Shown here piece by piece: positions 55,140 through 63,789 of a stretch of 64,000 bases of DNA. Position numbers and translations under genes: made by a program. Positions within the stretch are counted from its first letter, which is position 1. Each line of letters starts with the position of its first letter. The notes below the pieces were generated by a model. That model made no database searches and had not been told where the DNA came from. It saw nothing but the letters and a program-made list of their open reading frames with translations. The DNA comes from Astropecten irregularis (taxonomy: Eukaryota > Echinodermata > Asteroidea > Paxillosida > Astropectinidae): the NCBI GenBank assembly GCA_963971285.1, contig OZ020248.1:20915873-20979872 (forward strand), in the 5' to 3' direction.

Positions 55140-55700
55140 AAAGTTGCTATCTGTCATTTCTTCTTCTGTCTGTGGTTTGCTGTCATCTTCTTCTGGTTCG
55201 ATGTCTGTATCCTCTTCTGGTTCACTGTTAGTATGAGTATCTGTTGGTTTATTATCTTCGTCACTCTCTGAACTGTCAGTGCCATCCGTGTTGTAACCTC
55301 CCTCATCAGTGTCCTCATCAGAGATTGAGTGAGAGGAAGAAGAATCTTGATGTTTTGGGGTTTTTTGTGGACCATATGGGATTTGACTGGGTCTCCTTTG
55401 CCTCTTCTCCGCCGATATCCAGTCATTGATCGCTGGAGTTGGGTCGAATTATAGGATTTCTTCAGAATGTAGCATTATCATGAGCAAGTCCGATAGGACG
55501 TCAGGTTTCAACTTTGCGCGCCAATCAGTTTTCACCATTCACATTTCAGAAAACCCTCTTTCAGCATCTGCTGAGTGCGCAGGTAGGGTTAGGATCAGAT
55601 CAATTAAGGCCATAGCATTTTGGCAGTCCAGGCCACTAGATGATGCAACATCAGTCCAATTTGCATCATGTTCCTTTGAGCTGTAGTTGGGATATCCAGA
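55140..55700 (-). pseudogene. hAT (ZNF862/KIAA1586-type) C-terminus with acidic tail
   Basis: Minus strand: ALIDLILTLPAHSADAERGF, SEM[stop]MVKTDWRAKLKPDVLSDL, LMIMLHSEEIL, FDPTPAINDWISAEKRQRRP, then an acidic serine-rich tail (SDEDTDEGGYNTDGTDSSES) to a stop at about 55,143. L-P-x-S-x-A-D-x-E-R-G-F-S-x-M-N-x-x-K-T-D-x-R is the dimerisation motif of this hAT subgroup. Two in-frame stops. Confidence 0.7.
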
Positions 55701-55749
55701 GGTACTTTCTCATCATGGTTATGTGAATTTCCCACCGTCGCCTTGGCTA

Positions 55750-56295
55750 GGACCTTTTCAAATGAAGTAATATCCCCGCCACATCGCTCACCATCACAGG
55801 TACATGTCTGTTGGCATATGTCACAACATTGGTGCTGTTGAAAACTTGTGACATCTGCACAATCTGGTTGGCCAAACAGTTTCCTTACAATCTGCCTCCT
55901 GCACTGCTGCCCTTCATGTGAGAAGTCATCACTCTACCAGCCAGGTCTCCAGGATAACGAATAGTAACAGCAGCACTGGGCTTGTTATCTCGGCCTATCC
56001 TCCCAGTCAGTTGCATATATATCAACAGCGCATGCTCACAATTGCGTGCACGTGCGCTGTTGAATTGAAGACAGATTCTCAAAGGTTCCATTGGTAGGTC
56101 AACGTTATCAAATTGTAAAACATCGGGCGACTTTTCCCAATGATGTGATTTTACTCCTGACGAAAAGAATTCTCGAAACGCTTTTGCATGATCAGACATA
56201 CGTTTGTTGTGCGCATCTGTTGTGGGAATGCTTGACGAGTCATAGCAAAACATACATTGCCTTCGTTGATCTATGACATAAAGTGTAAAATGTCT
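55750..56295 (-). pseudogene. Hybrid ORF: Ulp1-like peptidase piece fused to RecQ helicase C-terminus
   Basis: One open frame from 56,304 reads HFTLYVIDQRRQCMFCYDSS, the H-x-x-L-x-V-I-D ... Y-D-S histidine/aspartate region of C48 (Ulp1/SENP) peptidases, and FREFFSSGVKSHHWEK. From about 56,070 it becomes QLTGRIGRDNKPSAAVTIRY, helicase motif VI as in RecQ. Downstream CRRQIVRKLFGQ and QHQCCDICQQTCTCDGERCG give the RecQ zinc-binding module. Peptidase cysteine and helicase motifs I-V are absent, so two coding pieces were joined by deletion or rearrangement and no activity is expected. Both domains occur in large invertebrate DNA transposons. Confidence 0.55.
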
Positions 56296-56454
56296 GTCTT
56301 GCAATACCGCAATAGAATTGCAATACTTGCAATAGAATCAGTTGGGGCATATCGTTATAGTAACCTATGCTGCATTTTTTCCTTGTCTTTTTTTGTATTA
56401 TTGCAATTGTTTCGTGGCAAAGTAGGGATTCACATGTTGTTACAGCTGCCCCAC

Positions 56455-56900
56455 TTTTAACTAGAAACATGCTCCCTTCAGCTGGTCCACGCTGACTTGC
56501 TCTCGTTTTCCACCAATGTCAAGCGTGAAAAACTCTGCATTGCGTTTTAGGATTTTGAATGGTCCCTTGTAGGGTTGTTGCAATGGTTTGCGTCATCCCA
56601 AATGAAAGCGTGAGAAGTATTAAACAAATCTTTCTGGATGTAAGAACCCCCTTGTCAGGTCCTGATTGGTGTGAGTGAGCAAGTGCGCATGTGGTGTTTC
56701 AACCGGCAAACATAATCGCTCAGATCAAGTTTACTTTGAACCAGAGCGATGAATTGTCCGGGCAGACGCAGGGTTGTACCGAAAACCAGCTCGGCTAGGG
56801 AACATGCCAAATCCTCCTTCACCGTGGTGCTAACACCAAGGAGGGTATGGGGCAAGTGTTCTCTCCAGTGTTGCGCTTTGAGAGCTGACTTCAATTGTTG
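56455..56900 (-). mobile_element. Ty3/gypsy integrase and C-terminal fossil
   Basis: Minus strand: KAQHWREHLPHTLLGVSTTV, KEDLACSLAELVFGTTLRLP, GQF, then YVCRLKHHMRTC and, further on, PLQQPYKGPFKILKRNAEFF, TLDIGGKRE. This is the end of an integrase core followed by the small domain that closes Ty3 pol. The family differs from the copies at the window ends and at 17 kb (W-x-E-H-L-P-x-x-L-L-G-x-x-T-x-x-K-E-D-L is typical of a different Ty3 clade). Fossil, broken, no LTR seen. Confidence 0.75.
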
Positions 56901-57016
56901 TTGAAATCACTTACATATCTCTTCACCTCATCTGCGGCTCATCTTGTTGCAGAGACAGACACAAACTCTCTTGGACCATCATGGTGTCCACTCTGCCTCC
57001 AATGCTGTATTCTTCC

Positions 57017-57757
57017 TCAACAAGCTCCTCCTATCTGCCTGCAGATTGACAACCTTTTCTTGAAGTTGTTGCGTTGATAACGGAGAATTTGGGGCATTTG
57101 TTGAAGCTGATCCGATGATAACAAATCCAGGACACGAGTTGGGAGGACGTCCCTTTTGAATTTTGTTTGTATGCCGTTAAGATTGCGAAATCGTAACAAT
57201 TGCACTACTAATAAAGTGGGACAGTTTACAATACGACACATGATATTTTTGGTACATTGGTCATTGTCACAAATTTCGCACTGAAGCCCCTTGACAGTTT
57301 CTTCTTCAAAATGATTTCGCACACAGATTTGCAAAGTGGAATTCCATATTACGGGAACTGATAAAATACCAGATGATGGATTTTCTATTTCTGAAACGTT
57401 ATTGCAAATAAGACATTTAATGTGTTTTGTTATTTCAATTTCATTAGTTAAACAAGTCTCACCAAAGAAAGGAACCATGAGCTGCTGATAAAATTCAGCA
57501 GCGTCCTGTTGGTGATTGCAACTAATTTTCATTTGAACGGCAGATTCTTTTATTATAGGGTCGACGTAAGAAAAGGATACTGATTTGTGGGTGTCCATTG
57601 ATAATATTTGAAACAGTTCTATGAGCTGTCGCCACAAGAAAGTATCACTTCCTTGAAATTTGTCAGTGATTTTAGCTTTATTGATGAAAGGCTTCAAAGC
57701 TTGAACTGTTGCAATCCACCAACAGGACACTCCGTTATTTTTAATTCCCCGTGGCAC
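57017..57757 (-). CDS. USP-type ubiquitin peptidase, N-terminal two thirds, open for 246 codons
   Basis: MPRGIKNNGVSCWWIATVQA carries the USP Cys box (G-[IL]-K-N-x-G-x-[ST]-C). HQQDAAEFYQQLM is the QQDAxEF motif. CLICNNVSEI and CEICDNDQCTKNIMC supply zinc-finger cysteines, and NCPTLLVVQLLRF is the L-P-x-x-L-x-x-x-L-x-R-F motif. The His box that should follow is missing; the frame ends at KRLSICRQIGGAC. USPs cleave ubiquitin from proteins. ATG at 57,757 is in good position, but a preceding exon is possible. It lies 120 bases upstream of a Ty3 integrase fossil on the same strand. With the USP-kinase hybrid at 50 kb it suggests a repeated, TE-linked USP family. Confidence 0.65.
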   Translation of the reverse strand: MPRGIKNNGVSCWWIATVQALKPFINKAKITDKFQGSDTFLWRQLIELFQILSMDTHKSVSFSYVDPIIKESAVQMKISCNHQQDAAEFYQQLMVPFFGETCLTNEIEITKHIKCLICNNVSEIENPSSGILSVPVIWNSTLQICVRNHFEEETVKGLQCEICDNDQCTKNIMCRIVNCPTLLVVQLLRFRNLNGIQTKFKRDVLPTRVLDLLSSDQLQQMPQILRYQRNNFKKRLSICRQIGGAC

Positions 57758-57891
57758 ATTAAAATTTATGTTATTTGATTTATTTTGTGGATCGTTGTTT
57801 TTCCAACTTAACCTTTGGTTTTCTGTTGTGAGCTCTTCTACCTTTGTAGATGAAGCTTACTTTGATGCTGTCCACCTTCTTTCCCTTTTAT

Positions 57892-58242
57892 TTACATTCC
57901 TTGGAGTGTACTTTGCAATCTCCAACTCCTCCAGTGCTTGGATGTCTGTCTGTCTGTAGCCAAGTCCACATCAGCAGTTGGATCTGGTTCTCCTGCAACA
58001 TGCTGGTCAGCATCCACGATCTTCTCAACCTCATCTATAAACATGAATGACATCACACTTTTTACTGAAGCTACATCCCTGACATCCTTCAGTTTTTGTG
58101 GAATTTCATACATGGATTCAAGAAAATGTACAAGTTTTTGTTTGTGTTTTCCGGCTTGAATCTTTGCTTTTCTTTTCACAAGCAGTGAAAACTGAGTTTG
58201 AACATTTCCAATAGCTGGTAATAATTTGTTTGTAATGCTCAT
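57892..58242 (-). CDS. Helical ORF of unknown family
   Basis: MSITNKLLPAIGNVQTQFSL, LVKRKAKIQAGKHKQKLVHF, LESMYEIPQKLKDVRDVASV and MFIDEVEKIVDADQH. Mostly helical, lysine-rich first half and acidic second half; open for 116 codons. Not recognised. It precedes the USP ORF by about 130 bases on the same strand and could be its upstream exon or a separate protein of the same element. Confidence 0.3.
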   Translation of the reverse strand: MSITNKLLPAIGNVQTQFSLLVKRKAKIQAGKHKQKLVHFLESMYEIPQKLKDVRDVASVKSVMSFMFIDEVEKIVDADQHVAGEPDPTADVDLATDRQTSKHWRSWRLQSTLQGM

Positions 58243-58499
58243 GCCTTATACATTTTGAGGTTTTGTTCACATTTCTGAAGCGTATGCAAGTAGAATATTT
58301 GATGTCTGGTTGCAAATGCTGTTCCTAAAAATAAAAAAGTCATCTGTGACATCATTACTTGTAAACAGTACACAATGCAGTTTCCCAACTTATCTGATGT
58401 GCTCACTTGGCATTATGTGTTCTCCCAACAGACTGACCTGTACTAACAAAGTGGCCTAAATTATGGGGAGCTGAGGAACGCTTCCGTTTTGGAAGCAAG

Positions 58500-58690
58500 G
58501 AACCAGTTGTCTGTAACCCCCTACTGTAGCCATGCTCAACCACTCTGCTTGCTTTTGTTGGGCACCCACTGGTTAAACGTCTCCTCCCACTTAATGTCGT
58601 CCTCCGTTGGGCAGAATTTTCTTTTCTTCGTGCCACATTTGCAAGGAATTGGACATTTCTGTGCAACACTCTTGCAAGGGCAAGCTCCCC
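58500..58690 (-). pseudogene. Cysteine-rich fragment (CPCKSVAQKCPIPCKCG)
   Basis: Minus strand: GACPCKSVAQKCPIPCKCGT, KKRKFCPTEDDIKWEETFNQ. C-x-C-K-x-x-x-x-x-C-x-x-x-C-x-C-x-x-x-K-x-x-x-C is a CXC-like zinc module as at 33,590-33,730. A stop follows NKSKQSG. It lies just past the end of the second HCDNCSGQNKN gene. Confidence 0.35.
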
Positions 58691-58739
58691 TTGTCCATAT
58701 CTTTCCTCTCTAACATGTGTTCTTACACGCACATGTAAC

Positions 58740-59960
58740 ACGATGTCCTTGGTTGGTTCAAACAGAATTCACGAATTCTCTCGTACAGATACCACTGGCG
58801 CTTCGCATCTAGCCCTGATGGTGTCTGTGGCTCCGGAAGATCTGCTGGAAGCCAACCTCCTCATCATCAAGTGCCTTCCTGAGCATACACTGTGCCTGGC
58901 TCATCAGAAGTGAAGCTATACAAATAGAGAAACAAGCAAAAAAAAAAATCATTCACTTTAATACATGTACTTGTTTTAACACATTTGACACAATGAGCAC
59001 TTTTTATGAATGATAGCCAATGAATGTTTTTTACCGAAAGTGTTGAAAACTCTTGATCCCTTGAAGTGGCTTGAAGTACACATGTAAGGGGAGAGAAACG
59101 TCTGCCAGTCGTACTGTGGTACAAAGATGTTCCCACCTTCATCGCCCACAAGTTGAGGAATGTTAATTCCTGCTTTAGTACTTCCAGAGATGACTGTCGT
59201 GACATCATCCAGGCACGAGACTGGTGTTCGGCGGTAGCACTGCTTGAAGAGGCGCCATTCTGGCGCAAACTTTGTGTGGCCCACCACCATGAAGTGCAGC
59301 TGGATGGAACAGTGCAGGCCATTCATGCAGCGCCATAGCAGATACCACAGGACGAACCGGTTTTTGTTCTGCCCACTGCAATTATTACAGTGTAAGTGGG
59401 CAGTATGTTCACCTAAACCATACTGTTGAAAAAAATGGTTAAGATAACTTATGATGGCATTGCTACTCTTTGAGATGAGGACAGACTCGTCTACCAGGTG
59501 GTTCACCTGCTGTGTAACTCCCTCACAATGAACTCCAAAAATGCCAAGCTTTCTTGGGGTTAAAAAATACACAGGTCCAGGTTGTATAGGATCTTCAGGA
59601 TAATGCACCTGTTGTGCATAATGGAAAGAGTAGTGCATGACACCGACTCTTCCCTCACATGCCTCATGTGGTCCAAGATGGCTGACTCCTTGCGCTTCTG
59701 ATGCTGACTTAGCCTTGCTGTACAAGTCTGCGGTAGAATGTCTGCTCTCAGTCCAGTTGCTGGAGGTTTGCTTGTTGCAGCATACAACGAGACTGCTTCT
59801 CAGTATCAGGCCGGTTGGCAGACATATACAGCAGGCTGTTGTTCCTATGACAATGCCAGCACACATCTGTCATTGGCTTGTGGCATACGATGAATGGACA
59901 TAATTTACACTACATCTTCCGAAATGTTGAAAGAGCAAGCACTCTGTTACTTTACTGTGA
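58740..59960 (-). pseudogene. HCDNCSGQNKN-family (DUF7869-type) transposase, copy B, broken
   Basis: Minus strand: KPMTDVCWHCHRNNSLLYMS, ANRPDTEKQSRC; after a stop and frame change, HYSFHYAQQVHYPEDPIQPG, PVYFLTPRKLGIFGVHCEGV, TQQVNHLVDESVLISKSSNA, AHLHCNNCSGQNKNRFVLWY, VVGHTKFAPEWRLFKQCYRR, NIPQLVGDEGGN; intron 59,037-58,917; then SDEPGTVYAQEGT, stops, and LDAKRQWYLYERIREFCL. Alignment by eye with copy A (35,283-39,837) is clear over exons 4-7. Two introns of copy A are absent here, while the last is shared. HCDNC is HCNNC and APDWC is APEWR, so proposed catalytic residues have changed. Exons 1-3 and TIRs are not found. Confidence 0.75.
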
Positions 59961-60179
59961 TCTTTACTGTGTCTAGTGAAGATTTCTCTTTCCGAGTTGC
60001 AGGCTGAGATGCATGCTTCTTTTTGACCATTTGCCTGAGTCTCTGAACAACAGACACAGAAGATGCTTGTGCTGTATATAAGTACATGTATCTGCACAAA
60101 AATACCTTGGCCTACTCAAAATGGTTTTAAAATCTTTGCAGACGCAATGAAAGGATGGGATACAGACCTAAAACAATTA

Positions 60180-60476
60180 CATTTATGCTTTAAATAACCG
60201 GCTCTGGAACTCCAAGTACCGGTATGGGATCCGGGTGATCTTCGGTTGGCCCTTTTCCACCGACAAAATGCTTTGAGCATAATTATGTTCCTTGTTCGTC
60301 GTCACCGTAGAAATGTTGAAGCCCTTCCGTCCACAAGCTGTAACCCATCCTTTACATTTCTCAGGTTTTCTAAACATTTTCTGGAAAGTGATGAAAAATA
60401 TGACCTTCGTGTCAGGCCCATCCCGGTTCCTGGAGTCGCTATTGCATGTCCCATACCAGCAATGCTTTGTTGTCAC
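60180..60476 (-). CDS. THAP-like zinc finger exon
   Basis: ATG at 60,476 opens MVTTKHCWYGTCNSDSRNRD, KVIFFITFQKMFRKPEKCKG, WVTACGRKGFNISTVTTNKE and, at the end, IPYRYLEFQSRLFKA. C-x-x-x-x-C-x-S-D-S-R ... F-x-x-F-x-K ... K-C-x-x-W-x-x-x-C-G-R resembles the modified THAP (C2CH) finger that starts several transposases of fish and invertebrates, including the group of the 14.4-16.3 kb gene. The second C...H pair should be CSKHF; here it reads YAQSI, so metal binding is doubtful. No transposase body follows directly. Confidence 0.5.
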
Positions 60477-60699
60477 CATTTTTTGCAACTTTTTACGACG
60501 CCTCTTACACACCGTACATGTAAACGTTACACAAAAGGTTAACGTTGCATGTACTTTCATGACAACCTTGTCCGAACATCTGGGTATCTATAGCTGTTGA
60601 TAGAGGGTGTATTCTATGAAAAGCTCGAGTGTGGAGCCCTATTTGTTGGTTAATCAATTTGGCTGATTTGTTGGGCATATTGAAGAACCTCTGCACAAT

Positions 60700-61310
60700 A
60701 GTTGGGAAAACTAGTTATGAAATACTTGGGCAACTGCGTATCAGTTTATGACCAATTGTTGGCCTCCGACTTTGCTCCAGACGCACCCCAACCAGTCCTC
60801 CACGAGTGCATCGTCCATCCAGCCCTTTGGGTGCACTCGTACAATGACGCCAGCAGGAAACTTGGTCTTCGGTATGGTCTTCCGCTTGAAAACCACAAAG
60901 GGTGGCAACTTCCCTCCATCAGGCCAACATCACGGTGAACCGGTCCTTCCTGTTGTCGTAACGCTAACACTATTAACACCACGCTGTGCAATAGTAGCAC
61001 TGTACGGGATGTTGAAAGTTAGCGGCGTCTGGTCCGCATTGCCAATGCGGGAAAGGGGATAGCCATGCTCACGTCGCTGTCTGATGACGTACCGTTGGAA
61101 AGAGATTGTCTTGTCCTCCACGTCTTCAGGCAGCCGCTGGGCGATGTGGGTGCGACGTAGAGCCCATGGCAGCCCATGAACTTGCGCGCCCATGATGTAC
61201 TGGCCTTGAAGTCGACGATGTTCAGTCCACCTGTAACAGCCTTTGCCTTCAGCCTGAGAGCAACGGTGGAGATGGCGTGGCGTGATAAGTCTGATTCCTA
61301 CTGTCATAGC
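60700..61310 (-). pseudogene. pogo-like (DDE_1) transposase fragment
   Basis: Minus strand: NIVDFKASTSWARKFMGCHG, SFQRYVIRQRREHGYPLSRI, GNADQTPLTFNIPYSATIAQ, RGVNSVSVTTTG; after a frame change GKLPPFVVFKRKTIPKTKFP, AGVIVRVHPK, GWMDDALVEDWLGCVWSKVG. N-x-D-Q-T-P-x-x-F is the first-aspartate block (NMDET in relatives), and P-P-x-[VI]-x-F-K ... G-W-M-[DN]-x-x-x-x-x-x-W is the following one. Ends are missing and no TIRs are recognised. Different from the pogo copy at 18.1-19.4 kb. Confidence 0.75.
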
Positions 61311-61740
61311 CAGATAATTTGAGAGCTGCCTGAACAACAGTAACAGGATGATGGTTTCACCATATCCTTTGCCTGTTGAATACTGTTGTTCAGCTGTCTC
61401 GAAATATCTAGAACCTTTGAGAGAGTCCTAATCTTCTCTCTGGCTTTATCTTTACTTCTATTAGAATTGCTCTTGCCAAGAACATGACCCCCCAACCTGC
61501 AAAATGTCTTTATCGTTTCTGACGACTAATGAAATTTTATCATATTTTATGTCCCAGAGGGTGTCCTCCATTTGGACTGAGAGAGTGAATTTTGTAGGAA
61601 GGAGCACTCGCCCTTCTCTTACGTGACTCTTAGTAGAGCTGCCCTGTTTACTTCTGTAGGGGCATGTCTCTTTATGTTTCCACAGATAATGTCGATGGAA
61701 ATATCCAAAGCAGTTGCTGCAAGGGATGTAATCATTCACG
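61311..61740 (-). CDS. Zinc-finger-like protein of an uncharacterised fish/invertebrate family
   Basis: Minus strand: MNDYIPCSNCFGYFHRHYLW, KHKETCPYRSK (C-x-x-C-x12-H-x-x-x-C type), EGRVLLPTKFTLSVQMEDTL, ISLVVRNDKDILQVGG; then VLGKSNSNRSKDKAREKIRT, LSKVLDISRQLNN, AKDMVKP. The Y-[IL]-P-C-x-x-C-[YF]-G-x-[FY] ... L-W-[RK]-H-x-x-x-C-[PP] start followed by L-L-P and 'I-S-L-V-x-[KR]-N-D' is a pattern I know from repeated uncharacterised genes. The frame shifts once near 61,490. The pogo fragment follows immediately downstream and may have interrupted it. Confidence 0.45.
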
Positions 61741-61785
61741 GTATGCTTTGCCTTTGTGTTGTCTCTTGGCTCACTGTCTTACATG

Positions 61786-62067
61786 TCATTTTCTATGCCA
61801 CTGTTGAAGCACAACTTTATCATAACTGACCATACGATTGTACAAGGACTTCTTTGCATATGACAGAGGGAGGTGAATGACTGACTTGTGTGGAAGCCAG
61901 TCGCCAATCTGTCCAAACAAATACCTCATCCAACCCAAGGCTTCTGTTGTCTTATCCTTCCTTTGGTTCTTGGAAGAGTTCCCATGGGTACCCTGTGGAG
62001 TGTGGACCTCATCCTCAACCAGTCTTGTGCACGGTATATATTTCTTTGAAGATACATCATATGTCAC
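61786..62067 (-). CDS. Fragment of an uncharacterised family (GDWLPHKSVIHLP)
   Basis: Minus strand: EALGWMRYLFGQIGDWLPHK, SVIHLPLSYAKKSLYNRMVS. W-x-x-x-[YF]-F-x-x-x-G-D-x-x-P-x-K-x-x-I-H-L-P is a phrase recurring in invertebrate and fish TE-linked proteins, upstream of a transposase-like core. Only about 60 residues of it are here. Confidence 0.35.
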   Translation of the reverse strand: MTYDVSSKKYIPCTRLVEDEVHTPQGTHGNSSKNQRKDKTTEALGWMRYLFGQIGDWLPHKSVIHLPLSYAKKSLYNRMVSYDKVVLQQWHRK

Positions 62068-62452
62068 ACACCACGCACTGCTCTATTGGAATAGCATACG
62101 GTACAGGTATTGCTAGCTTTGACCGGAACTTTGAAGCTTTGAAGCTCTGATAACAACTATGTAGGTATACGGGGCGTGTTCAGGAGACAAGTAGCATTCG
62201 ATGTGCACATAATCTGGCTCTGTGTACAAAGCTATTGCTGGGGCTTGCTTGCACGCATGCATCATCAAGGGTGGTCAACGAGAGTGAACTGGGGAACTTA
62301 GCGGGTCAGTCACGGTGACTGTAGGCGGTTGCCTATTGGAGCCTACACGGCCTACCACTTCGGGAGCGAAATGGTGAACTCTGAGAGAAATGTGAACAAA
62401 ATAGACTAAGTCCCAGAGAGCACTTTCATTGTGGAGCTCGGAGGAGGGGCTT
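62068..62452. other. No gene seen
   Basis: 62,190-62,260 on the plus strand could be read as RCAHNLALCTKLLLGLACTH, faintly hAT-like; too short to support. Confidence 0.3.
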
Positions 62453-62454
62453 TA

Positions 62455-62790
62455 CGTACAGTAATGTATATCTTTTGAGTTACAACTTATGATTTGGAAT
62501 GGTTCATATGAACAAACAGATGCGTAGTGAATCAAATACTGTACATACACTCTGGGCTTAATGTAGGGCAGTAGAAATTCCAGGATGCTTTCATATCTGT
62601 ATGGCTTCACTGTTTTCGCTGCTTGGCCGCTCTTTGTCTTTTGCTTGTTTTGTGACTTGACAAATGCATCACGGACATCTTTCTTCAAGCTTCTTGAAGA
62701 GGCCAGCTGGAGTGGCCCGTTCAACCAGAAAGGAAATCAGTTCCTTATCCTTGATCAGTTATTGCAAGCCGGAGGTAGTTCCAATCTTTG
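62455..62790 (-). pseudogene. MADF domain fragment, duplicate of the 28.8-29.0 kb copy
   Basis: Minus strand: KDKELISFLVERATPAGLFK (MADF start: L-I-x-x-V-E), then in another frame LKKDVRDAFVKSQNKQKTKS, GQAAKTVKPYRYESILEFLL, PYIKPR. 62,470-62,685 matches 28,727-28,942 at the DNA level with about 15 differences in some 213 bases, including intron sequence. The frame change near 62,695 disables it. No BESS exon follows within the window. Confidence 0.65.
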
Positions 62791-62979
62791 TGGCTTGTGA
62801 TTTTCCAGTTGACGGAAGGCCAACGAAGAATGTGTAGAGGTTTGGCACGATGTTGATGGTGTTTTAAGTATTCAACTTGGATGTCAAACTGCACATAAAT
62901 AAAGTGAAATTTCTTGAAATTTATGCAGCAATTATAACTCAACATTTACAAATGTATAGTAGCATGAATAATTTTCAGG

Positions 62980-63720
62980 TTAACTGTTAAGAGTGGACAA
63001 TATGATAAGGACGAACTGCTCCTTGAGTATTATATCCGGTTGTTTATACAACTGGGAGTCCTTCTTTTGCAGGCGAAGGAACAGGCGCTGTAGCGCCACA
63101 GAGTACTCACGTACAGTCTCTCCCCGCTGCTGTTTACGGTCAAGTAGCTGGCGCTGTAACTCCCCGCTCGTCAATGGCTCCCCATAGGATGTCTGGAGGT
63201 GGGCGAGTACGGCGTCTGGCCCCACTCCGCTTGCCAGAAGGGCTCGTGCCTTTACTCTGTGCCGCGACGGTCAAATCGTTGGAGGCGCTATAACTCGATG
63301 CTCACAAAAATAATAGATGACCAAAACTTCTGCGATGTCTTCATACATTTCAGAACTAACCTGTATGGTCTGATCCAGTTTGGTTCCAGCTTGCTCCCCT
63401 TGCATTCAATCTTCCTGTAGTTCCTCTTTTAGGACATACAAGCATGCCTTCTTCCAGCTGGAACACCTTGACATTTCTCCCCTTTCTCTTCGCATAGGTT
63501 TTCTTGTCGTTCTCTTGAGTGGCCTTGATGTTTTAATTTACCTGTATGTGGGGATTCACCAACTTGGCAATGGATGTCTTTAGTGTCTGGTTCCTCCACT
63601 GGTCAAGGCCGTTGGTCTGAAGGTGAAATGGGGAAGACACACGCTGGCGAATGCCCCATCGCTCGTACAATTCCTCGGACAACTGCCAGGGAAAACATTA
63701 TGGCATGTTGGTTACTATAG
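62980..63720 (-). mobile_element. Ty3/gypsy fossil, second copy (Gag-like plus integrase parts)
   Basis: Minus strand: 63,690-63,560 encodes a piece of integrase core (SSPYH-like, closely related to 17,185-17,330); 63,540-63,320 encodes the GPY-type integrase tail (KLEPNWIRPYRL region), nearly identical to 541-770. 63,225-62,998 encodes a Gag segment: SYGEPLTSGELQRQLLDRKQ, QRGETVREYSVALQRLFLRL, PDIILKEQFV. Order is integrase then Gag, as in the copy at 1-775. Fossil with several breaks; no LTR seen. Confidence 0.75.
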
Positions 63721-63789
63721 GTTTCCCCGCACATTTAAACATTTTATTTTTGTATAATAAAGCACACCATATGCGGTACATACAACAGT

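Noticed and set aside
60246-60600. Plus-strand ORFs over 60.25-60.6 kb
   Set aside because: They are antisense to the THAP-like exon and carry no recognisable motif.
62190-62260. Plus-strand hAT-like phrase RCAHNLALCTKLL
   Set aside because: Only about a dozen residues with one plausible motif; chance cannot be excluded.
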